64,000 nucleotides of DNA. Origin: Cordylochernes scorpioides. Lineage: Eukaryota > Arthropoda > Arachnida > Pseudoscorpiones > Chernetidae. The notes under the pieces were generated by a model, which saw nothing but the letters and a program-made list of their open reading frames with translations, searched no databases and was not told where the DNA came from. Positions 11,447-23,400 of this stretch are shown here, one piece after another (the first letter of the stretch is position 1; each line of letters begins with the position of its first letter). A program made the translations under genes and the position numbers. The stretch spans positions 74,229,106 to 74,293,105 of the forward strand of contig CP092881.1 of NCBI GenBank assembly GCA_030710605.1, read 5' to 3'.

Positions 11447-14400
11447 CTGCACAACAATGGCCAGCTGGAGTAATACTTGGCTGAGTCTGCCTCACCTGAT
11501 CCATCTGGGCCATGGGGTTGATGTTCAGGTTGATCTTGGTCAGCTCAAAGTTGTTTGTTTCTTCCTCTGCAACCACACAACAGATGTCCCTCTAAATAGG
11601 AGAATTCCCCCCATAGCAACTCCACACTTTAAATTCAACCAACAATAATTCAACCAATTTTTATATCCCGACCTGCAGCCTATCAAATAACCAACATTTA
11701 TTCAACACCAACAATAGCTTGCCCATTTCTTAAAATCAAATTTTGATAACAAATTGGTTAATTGTTGCTTTTAAAAAGTCAATTACTAAAATGCATTAAT
11801 GCCCCAGTTAATTGCAATTATTTACTTCTACGTTATCTCTCTCTCACTAACAGTTAATCCATTCTGAATAAATTACATTTTTAAAATGATCCAATTAAAT
11901 CGATTGATATTTTTTAATTAATTAAAATATATCCCAAGGGTACACAAGTATCCCTAGTTGCCAATGTTTCTCGTACAGAGAAGTGTCCTCTTACAAGAGA
12001 GTTTTTTAATGTTAAAACTAAAAAAAAATCTTTATGAGCATATTATATTTATCTGTTATTATTATATCCTTGTTTACACTTAGTAAGCTAGTTAAATACC
12101 ATTAAACATTGATTATATATTTTTGAATATATTCTTTGTTCAACTTTGATTGTTCTGAATGGCATTATCTATTGCAGTTTCTAAACCTTACTTGGGATTA
12201 CCTAACATCAAGGTCATTTTTTCTTTTTTGTGATTTATCTCAAAGTATATCGACATGATACATCTTGTAGCAGAGTTGGCAAGTATAACCACTACATTTT
12301 GTCCTTATTTAAGAAAGTGTGTGAATATTTAGAAATATACACTCATGGACAAAACTTGAGGAAGTTTGAGGGGAAAAAAAATGTTCCAATGGCCCCCCAT
12401 TCTTGTCCAACCCCACCAGCGAGTGCAAGTAACCAAACGGGGCTCTGGAACATTTGTAAGTGCAAATTCGAACTGCTTTGCACATGTGTAGACATGTGGT
12501 GCACTTACAGAAAAAGCAGTCGCCTACTTCTACCCACCATGATTATTATGGCCTGTACCACGTGTACTAGGAATGAGCAAAAAAAAAAAGCATGTATATC
12601 GGGATTCCGACAATAACTCTGAAAGATATTACAGTGACCTTTATTGAAGACACATGATATAACCAAGTCTCAACAAAATTGCCTCTGTCTCCTTCAAAAA
12701 AGGAGATGACTGGTGACATCAAAATATGAACTTCCTCAAGTTTAGCCTTTGAGTGTACACTGTGTGACTCCAGGCAGACAATGAGTGTACACTCCAGGAA
12801 GACAATACACCGTGTGACTCCAGGCAGACAATACACTGTGTGACTCCAGGCAGACAATACACTGTGTGACTCCAGGCAGACAATACACTGTGTGACTCCA
12901 GGCAGACAATGAGTGTACACTCCAGGAAGACAATACACCGTGTGACTCCAGGCAGACAATACACTGTGTGACTCCAGGCAGACAATACACTGTGTGACTC
13001 CAGGCAGACAATACACTGTGTGACTCCAGGCAGACAATACACTGTGTGACTCCAGGCAGACAATACACTGTGTGACTCCAGGCAGACAATACACTGTGTG
13101 ACTCCAGGCAGACAATACACTGTGTGACTCCAGGCAGACAATACACTGTGTGACTCCAGGCAGACAATACACTGTGTGACTCCAGGCAGACAATGAGTGT
13201 ACACTCCAGGCAGACAATACACTGTGTGACTCCAGGCAGACAATACACTGTGTGACTCCAGGCAGACAATACACTGTGTGACTCCAGGCAGACAATACAC
13301 TGTGTGACTCCAGGAAGACAATACACCGTGTGACTCCAGGTAGACAATACACTGTGTGACTCCAGGCAGACAATACACTGTGTGACTCCAGGCAGACAAT
13401 ACACTGTGTGACTCCAGGCAGACAATACACTGTGTGACTCCAGGCAGACAATACACTGTGTGACTCCAGGCAGACAATACACTGTGTGACTCCAGGCAGA
13501 CAATGAGTGTACACTCCAGGAAGACAATACACTGTGTGACTCCAGGCAGACAATACACTGTGTGACTCCAGGCAGACAATACACTGTGTGACTCCAGGCA
13601 GACAATACACTGTGTGACTCCAGGAAGACAATACACTGTGTGACTCCAGGCAGACAATACACTGTGTGACTCCAGGCAGACAATACACTGTGTGACTCCA
13701 GGTAGACAATGAGTGTACACTCCAGGAAGACAATACACCGTGTGACTCCAGGCAGACAATACACTGTGTGACTCCAGGCAGACAATACACTGTGTGACTC
13801 CAGGTAGACAATACACTGTGTGACTCCAGGCAGACAATACACTGTGTGACTCCAGGCAGACAATGAGTGTACACTCCAGGAAGACAATACACCGTGTGAC
13901 TCCAGGCAGACAATACACTGTGTGACTCCAGGCAGACAATACACTGTGTGACTCCAGGCAGACAATACACTGTGTGACTCCAGGCAGACAATACACTGTG
14001 TGACTCCAGGCAGACAATACACTGTGTGACTCCAGGAAGACAATACACCGTGTGACTCCAGGCAGACAATACACCGTGTGACTCCAGGCAGACAATACAC
14101 TGTGTGACTCCAGGCAGACAATACACTGTGTGACTCCAGGCAGACAATACACTGTGTGACTCCAGGCAGACAATACACTGTGTGACTCCAGGAAGACAAT
14201 ACACCGTGTGACTCCAGGCAGACAATACACCGTGTGACTCCAGGCAGACAATACACTGTGTGACTCCAGGCAGACAATACACTGTGTGACTCCAGGTAGA
14301 CAATACACCGTGTGACTCCAGGCAGACAATACACTGTGTGACTCCAGGCAGACAATACACTGTGTGACTCCAGGCAGACAATACACTGTGTGACTCCAGG

Positions 14401-17400
14401 CAGACAATGAGTGTACACTCCAGGAAGACAATACACTGTGTGACTCCAGGCAGACAATACACTGTGTGACTCCAGGCAGACAATGAGTGTACACTCCAGG
14501 CAGACAATACACTGTGTGACTCCAGGCAGACAATACACTGTGTGACTCCAAATTACCCCCAGAGGTGGAGGCCACCTTGGAGGAGCGGGAGCAGCAGCAC
14601 AGCCAGGCCACCACCAGCCCCACCACAGCCAGGCTGCCGCTCACCACCCCGGCCAGCTGCAGGGGGCTCAGCTCCTCCTCCTGCTCAGCTGCCACTGGCC
14701 GCTCTGTCCCTCGCTCCTCCTCCTGCTCCGGGGACCCTGCCAATATCTCAACGTGTAAATTCCTCCACAAAGAAAAAGTAAATGTTTACGTTTGGTGGTG
14801 GCAGCCAGGATGTTGGAGAAGTCGGATGTGCCGACATCATTGAAAGCCTGCAGCTTGAACTCGTAGCCGGTGCCGGGCAGCAGGTGGGAGACCACGGCAG
14901 AGTTGGAGCTGTGGCGCTGCACGTAGACCTGGGAGTACTCCCCGGCACTGCTCACTGCGCGGTAGTACACCATGAAGCCAGACACCCCCACCTGGCCCTT
15001 GTCCTCGTACTGCAACACACGTTTTGTGGATCATCTAATTGTTTTTGTGTATCTACTCTTGAATATGCAGAGTGTATCCTTCCAAAGTGTTCAACCAACT
15101 TTAATTCAACTGAAATTTCTGAGCCCTAGAGTATGTTGAATTAAAGAAGTTGGACTATTTTTTGGATATGTAGGAGGTACTATTTTTTCCCCTAATTTAT
15201 ATTAAAATATTGAAAATAATTTTAAAGGGCTTTTATTTAATAAGTGCACTAAAAGGTGAAATTAATATTTCAGCTACCATTGATCAATTATATGGGTCAA
15301 AATAAGACATTCATCATGATTTTGGAACATGAATGACTGATTAGCCAATTTTTATGTTTCACAAAAACCAATCTATGGCTTCATTTTGACAATTATAAAT
15401 CTAATTAACAGTAGCTGAAACATTTATTTTCTCCTTTTCAGGGAATTTTTAATTGAAAAAATGTCTTTAAAAACCATTTTTTAAATAAAATAAATGTTTA
15501 TTAAATTTTAGTCATGAGTTCTAAATCAAATGCTGCTACGCTAATCTTGTATTAGTGGTCGTCGGCAATGGGGATGAACTACATGTGCCACCATCACATT
15601 TTCTGTGGAAGTATATTTGATCACAAAATTTGAGAGGAGAAACCCATCCATTCCTGACCACCTGCCCCCCAGAAGTCAACTCCATGTTGATGTGACAGTC
15701 TACTTACCTCCCAAGACAGCTCTATGGCTGACATGCTGATGGCCAGGGCGAGAGTTAGATGGGGTTTCTGGGAGGGCTTCAGGGCGGCTGGCACACTGGT
15801 GAGCTTGAAACGCTGGGAGAGGGGGCCAGGCAGGTTGTCGTGGTTGGAGTACACGGCCACGATGCGGAAGCGGTAGTTCTTCTGGGCGGTGAGTCCAGAG
15901 ATGGAGTGGACCATGAGGTGGCCGGGGATCTCCTCCTCCGCCGTCTCCCACTCCCCATCATCCCTCTTGTACTGGACCCGGAAGAAGTGAATCTTCAGTC
16001 CGTCATTGTGCGGAACTTCCCATCTCAGCATGGCCGAGGTGTCTGTGAGCTGGGTCACCTCCGGGGCTGTGGGGGCCACCATCTTCACTGCACGTCAGTC
16101 AGTCTCTCTGTTAGGAGAGTTTGTTAACAATTTTCACTTCTTTTTTCTATCCAAATATAAATAAGGAATATCATTGCTAAGAAGAGATAACAGCGATGAG
16201 TTTCTTTATTAAAGAGCTTTCAGACAATAACCTCCTTCAACAGGTTGTGACACAAAATGTACCATCCATACCACAGCCTGTTGAAGTCCGACCCAAGCTT
16301 ATATCTCTGCAATAAAGAACTCATTATCTCTTCTTATCAAAGTTGATTTTTCTTCCATTTCCACATATTCTTCTGAAGTCTATATTTTGTCATTTTGCTG
16401 GCTGTAAAATCACCATAGATCATGTTTGTTACATTATGGGCACATTTTTTAGCCTAGGTTAATTGTTGTTTGTCAACAAGTAGCCGACCACACGTGACTG
16501 TTAATTATTATTTTAATTTTTGTTCTTTTTTTATTGAATTATTTTTATCAGAGAAACCACAGAGATGACGAGTATAAATAGTATTTGAACAGTGACCACC
16601 GGCAATGTGTTAAATACAATGTGCCAGTAATCTTCGTCCTGTTCAGATCTTAATTGGCAATTGCATAATGTCTAGTCCAACCCCTCCTACAACCAGCCCG
16701 GCGAGACCACGAACTTAACGACCTCCTGGACCCGAGCCCAGCACTGCACCAAATAAACCAACTGAGTATAACATCCCCGCCCTTATCCTATCAATATATA
16801 TAAGGCAGTTCTGAAAGGGGATGCTAACACATACGGTAGCAGCAAAAGTTGGCATTTATTTCCTCTTTGTAGCAATGTTTAATAGCCTTCTACTTTATAT
16901 CTTATAATCAAAAAGTTACATTTGTTATTTTAACATGTTCTGAAATTTTGTCTGTTTTGTTTCACTTTGAAAAGCTTTGACAATGGCCTTTTTCTAGCAA
17001 TAGCTTTTCAAGAACACTTTTTTACTTTTTTATTTTGGAAGCCATTATGCCTATTTTATATTTCAAATTTGATGAATTCAAAGATATTCTATTCAATGTA
17101 ATGTATTATGTGTGAAAATTTATATAATATATATAACATGTGGCAAAAATAGAACGTAAAAACAAAGTTTATTGTTTTGAAATCTGTGAGCTGAAACACC
17201 TTCAAATTTTTTTTATTTTAAAAATTATTAATTACAATTTTACTTTCATTATAAACTTAGTGTATTTTAATTATAATTTATTATTTTGGGTTATGTATAG
17301 TTATAGGGGCAGTTTGTTATTTTAAAACTCTCAAAGTTTGTTATAAGAGAAGGAAGGCAATACCCCAGCCATTCCTAGAGCAACATCAAATTACCACACA

Positions 17401-20400
17401 CCTCCTTTGTGCTTCTTCCGCTTGCGGTGGCGGCGGGGGCAGGGAGTGGTTGTGGCCTCGTTGAAGTTGGTCCAGCCTGCACAATCCCCGCAGTGAGCGG
17501 CAGCTGGTACAGAGCGGTCGTCTACCCACCATCCACCACCTGGCCTCCTGCCAGCACCACAGAGAGCAAGCCGGCTGCTGAGGTGGAGCCCAGCTCATTG
17601 CTGGCAAAACATTGGTAGATGCCGGACTGGGCTTCTGTGATGTCCTCCACAGTGAGGCTGCGTCCTGGACACAGCGGTCAACTGGAGCCACATCAATGGG
17701 GGGGGGAGTTTACCCTCTATGTGGTAGTGGGGCCCTGTGGTGATCTTCTTGCCATTGTGGATCCAGGTGATGACAGGCTCTGGATGGCCTCGAGTGTTGC
17801 AATGGAACATGGCGCTGGCCCCTGCTTCCACCTGCTGGGAGGCCGGGCCCTCCACAATCTCTGGCATCACTGCACCCAGGCTGTTTAGCTACATCTGATT
17901 GGGCAAAAAGGTAAGAGAGGTTGTAACTGTTTGGTTTCACTTCAGGAAATAAATAAGACATTTGATGCTACAGTAATTTTAATAACATCATAGAGGTAAG
18001 TACAGTATAACCTCAACACCTACTTTAATTCAGCCACAAGGTAATAAGACCGAATCCAAATAAATAAATAGTGTGCAACGTTTTGGTAACAGTGTTGTTA
18101 CCAGCATCAAACAAAAATATTGAATGATGATGGCAACAACACTGTTACCGAAACGTCACACATCATTTTATTTATTTGGATTTGGTCTTATTACCTAGTG
18201 TTTCTAATTTATAATCCAAATTGTATCTAATCATTTAATTCATCCATTTTTTAAAATCCCAATAAGGGTATTTTCAGAAATTTAACCACAACTATAATTC
18301 AACACAGACTTTAATTCAACCAAAAATTGTGTTCCATTGGGGTGTGGTATTTTATTGAATCATCATAAACACACACAGTAGCTTGGGTGGGGCCACCCAG
18401 CTCTGGCAAACATGAGATTTGTGGAAAATGAAAGATGGTATTTTGACACATTGACACTTGGTTACATCAACAGTAGTGATACATTCCAGGACCCTGGGTC
18501 ATTATGATTTATAAGTTCTGCAATCTCTCTGAGAAACTATCGAGCTGAAGTCCCACTTCACAATTCTTTCTACAGAAACAGTTTCTGCTAAAGCCTGCAG
18601 GGGAATGTTCCTTCGATCCCCTCTGACACATGCTATCAATCCCTAAAGTAGCAGGTTGACAAATTTACAGAGAAGCTATAACAGATATTACTGCTTTGAC
18701 ATGGGCTTCTTCTTTGAATCTCCGTTGAAGTACATTTTTGACTCCATAAACTCCTATCTCTGTACTTCTTGGGATGGAGATAATGCGCATCATTTTGAAT
18801 GAAGAAATTTTACATGAAACAACAATTATTGGCAAATAATAGAACATTGTATTGACTTAGTTTGCATCCATAATATATCAACCAACACATCAAGTTGTGG
18901 GAGCCACTCAAGGTGCCACTCTACCCCATTTACAGAAGAACCTTTTTAAATCTATAATTCAATACTTACTTTGATTCAAACTTTTTTTTTTTTCAAATCC
19001 CAAGGCTATTTTCTTTGATTTGAATCAAAGAAGACTCTGTATTTATACTCATAGACAAAACTTAGACTCTGTATTTATACTCATAGACAAAACTTAGACT
19101 CTGTATTTATACTCATAGACAAAACTTAGACTCTGTATTTATACTCATAGACAAAACTTAGACTCTGTATTTATACTCATAGACAAAACTTAGACTCTGT
19201 ATTTATACTCATAGACAAAACTTAGACTCTGTATTTATACTCATAGACAAAACTTAGACTCTGTATTTATACTCATAGACAAAACTTAGACTCTGTATTT
19301 ATACTCATAGACAAAACTTAGACTCTGTATTTATACTCATAGACAAAACTTAGACTCTGTATTTATACTCATAGACAAAACTTAGACTCTGTATTTATAC
19401 TCATAGACAAAACTTAGACTCTGTATTTATACTCATAGACAAAACTTAGACTCTGTATTTATACTCATAGACAAAACTTAGACTCTGTATTTATACTCAT
19501 AGACAAAACTTAGACTCTGTATTTATACTCATAGACAAAACTTAGACTCTGTATTTATACTCATAGACAAAACTTAGACTCTGTATTTATACTCATAGAC
19601 AAAACTTAAGGAAGTGGAAAGTCTTTAATGTCATCACTTTTTTTTTTTTAAGAAGACAGAAGCAATTTTGTTCACACTTGGTTATCTTGTGCGTCTTCAA
19701 TAAAGTTCACTGTGTAACAAATATCTTGCAGTTATTGTCTGAATCCCGATATACATGCCAAAAGGTACAACTTCCTTAAGATTTGTTCATGAGTGTAGGT
19801 GAAAGTATCACAAAACCCATGCCAATAAACTTTTATAAACAATGGCCTTTCTACTTAAATCATTTCAAAGAAGGCCCGAGAAGTTTCAGTGGACGGACCT
19901 TGGATGTGGAGCCGAGTGGAAGACTGGATGGATCCGCCGGCTGAGTTGATGGCAGAGCAGGAGTAGGTTCCTTCGTCCGACTGCATCACCATCTGGATCA
20001 CCAGGTTGCCTGGAACACACCTTCCTATTAACAACAACATGTGGATATGTGAGGCTCTTACTACTTTAAAAATCTATTGAAAGAAAAGATTATCATGTCT
20101 GAGAGATGACAGAGAGAAAGACCACAATTAGCTCACTCTTGGATGAACTGCAGTATTCTTGTCTGTTTGTTCTTTCACAAATTCATCAAAACTTCAGGAA
20201 GTCCTTTTCTATAGGTCAGCGTAGGTTAGCCATTCATTTTAGATAAATGTTTGTTCTAGCTTAGTATACCTTGAGAGAGTGCATCAATAGAAGATGTAGT
20301 AATTGAAGCTTCTTCACCAGAATATGGGCCACACCAGCAAGTACATGTTGATTGATTGACACAACTTCCCACAGTAGCCTCATCAGCATAAATACTTTGC

Positions 20401-23400
20401 ATTGGGGAAATAGTTGTAAGCTTTTACTTAACTTGCTTCCAAGTTTGTCCACAAATCTTGTGATCAATTTTTAATCTACTCTAGCAGAGCATCTAAAAGT
20501 TTGAAATTTGGTACATTTGTTCAAACCTGATGACATGGCAAGTTGACAAAATTTCAGATTTCAGGTTGGTTAGTATTGACTATTTCAAAAAGTTTTTATT
20601 TATTTTGCTTCTATGTCTGTCCACAAATCTTTAAATTAATTTTTAATAAACTTACAGAGCACCTAGAAGTCTGAATTTGGTAGACTTGTTCAAATCAAAG
20701 GACATGGCAAGTCGACAAAATTTCAGATTTCTGGGTGGTTGGCAATATACCAATTTCTATATTTACTTTCAAATTTGGTGATCAATTTTAATAAGCTTCC
20801 ATGATTCCATGATTATCATGGCCAGTACCACGTGTACTAGGGATAAACAAAAAAAAAAGCTTCCACGTGGAAGTCTGGTGTTTTATAGATATCCTCTCTA
20901 CCAACAAGATTGTGCAACAACACATGACTGGTCATGGCATCATTTCTGTCCTTCCAAGGAACAGCAGTCCTTGATTTTCAGACTTAAATCTGGTCAACTA
21001 GAATCATTGCTAGGTTTCCCCGCTATGTACAAAGTATAGCTCCCAAACTGCAACCCTAAACTACATCAATTCTATTTGCTCATCCATTGATGAACTCATT
21101 CCCAGGAGAGCTCACCTTGAGTGGAGATAAAAAGAGGTATGACCTTGCTGGCAACTACAGGGTTAAAGAGGTGCCTTCTCATTTCAATATTACATAGAAT
21201 TGCAATCAGACATGCATTAATAGTTCATATATGCACAGTGAATTTACACTGGCCTAGATATACCAAAAGGGTTCTGTGTAGCAATGTAGTTCTTTATAAC
21301 TATTGTAAAATGAATCCCAGAATATATCAGAGCTGCCACTTACTGCCCAGCATGTAGTGCCGGCCTGTTGGAAGGGAAGAATCCTTCCGGGTCCACCTGA
21401 TGTCAGGCGGGGGATTGCCCTCGGCAGCACACTCCAGGGTGACGTTGGAGCCGAGGACGGCCCGAGTCTTCATCGGCAGCTGGACTGTGAGCTGGGCCTC
21501 TGCAGGGGTGCTGGGCTCTGTGTCATCATCCTCCAATGAGAGACAGCCGGGGGAGGAGGGCAGACAGACCTACCGATGACTGTGAGGAAGACAGAATGCT
21601 TGGCCAGCTTCCTTTCATTCATGTAGGGGTTGTAGCCCTGGCAGCGATACTCCCCGCTGTCCGCAGCCTGCACCTTGCTGATGTGGAGGTTGCCAGAGGG
21701 AAGCAGCAAGTAGCGCCCTGGAACAATGAACAATTGATGTTTCAGAAGTTTATTTAATTAGCAGGAATCCAAGATTCCATCTCAGTCTATAAAGCCTTAA
21801 TTATCTATATATGCTATGGGGTTCATCTTTGTTGAACTCTTTTTACTATATGGATAGGAATGATAAGGCACAATTTGAAACACAAGCCAGATATAGTGTG
21901 TGTGTGTGAGACCCGCTATTTATTTATTTGGTCTTTGGGTTCCTTAAACTTCTTGTAAATTTTTTGGCTATTTGGTGTATATTTACCACTTGATAGATAT
22001 GACTATAATAGGCTAAATTTATTATTTTATATAAGTAATTTATAGAGAATATGGTATGGCATAATGAATAACACATCTTATTACCAATCAGAAGATTTCG
22101 AGCAGGATCTTGTAAAAGGGCTATCTCCCTGAAATGCACATTTTGACATAGTGCAACAGCATGTACTTACCTCTTGATAAAGCGCAATTTGGATTACAGA
22201 TTATAGCTACAAGAAAATAAGACCTAATCCAAATAAATTAATAGTGTGTAACGTTTCAGTAACAGTGTTGTTACCATCATCAGACAAAAGAATAAATCAG
22301 AAAAGATACCAGTGGAGTGGGAGATGGTGGAGCCGTTGAAGAGGAACTCGGTGTAGATGGTGGGCACCCCGTGGGGCGGCACGCAGGGGACCACGGCCAG
22401 GTTGCCAGCCCTCACAGTGAGGTGGAGGTCTGGCTGGGCGGGGAACTCCTCAAACACTGCCACAGGACACTTCTTCCAACCCTGCCTCACTTGATTTCAT
22501 TAAATATAGATTAAAATAATAGTTTGGAGATGAGTTTTATTTTGTTAATGTAATCTCAAACTTTCTGTGCTGGTGCCAATGGTATTTATTATTATTTGTT
22601 TTATGTAGTCCTGTAGAAGGGCAGGGAAAGCTTGAGAGAACATTAATAAACTTATCTCGAGAAACCTGTTGTATTATTTTAACATTGCCTAGAATGTAAC
22701 AAAGACCTGAGGCAAGGATGAAAATATTTTTATCAAAGATATTGATGTGGGTCTAAATACCTCTACATGAGGTTTGCCATCAAAACTGTTGGTAATTTAG
22801 CCAGGTCAAACACTGAAAAATGTTATGTGATTAGTTTTTAGCTAAAATGGAAAAAAAAAACAAAATGCTTTAGGTCTGCCCTTTCAACACTAGGGGCCAC
22901 ACTGGTGCATAGAGTTAATAAATATATTTGAGGGGTTAACATAACTTCCCTCCCTGATTTATTTATTTTTTCTTTTTTTATAGTCTGAAATTTTTTTTTT
23001 TTACAAAAATATAGCAAAAACAATGGTTTTGCATTTCTGAAAAAAAAAATATATATTGAAAGGTTATATTACTTAAATTTAGAGCATATGCTGTATTGTA
23101 AAAAAAAAAAAAATTCATACGCTAACCATTTCTATTTTTTCTTACTTTTTTCACAAGATATAGTAGAACTTCCCTGCAAAGGACAACACCTAGTTGTAGA
23201 GTCAAAGTGTACTGTACAAAGAGGTGTTCTCTTATCAGAGTTGCAATATTTTTTTATATGTTGAAACTAAAAAAAAAATCTTGATGAGCAAACCATGTTT
23301 GCCACTTAGTGAAACCTGGCTCCAGTTAAATACTACGAGGCATGAAGTTCCCGCACTCACCTAATAAAAAATAATTTGTGGAGTAAATGAAAATAAAATA

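Noticed and set aside
12757-14550. CRISPR array (26-bp near-identical repeats)
   Set aside because: Units are contiguous without spacers, and the genome is eukaryotic.
12567-14770. Three minus-strand ORFs of 598-683 codons through the 26-bp minisatellite as proteins
   Set aside because: They arise in all frames because the unit has no stop and a length not divisible by 3. One merely continues the Ihog-like TM exon past a good GTAATT donor, and tail exons join in phase further on.
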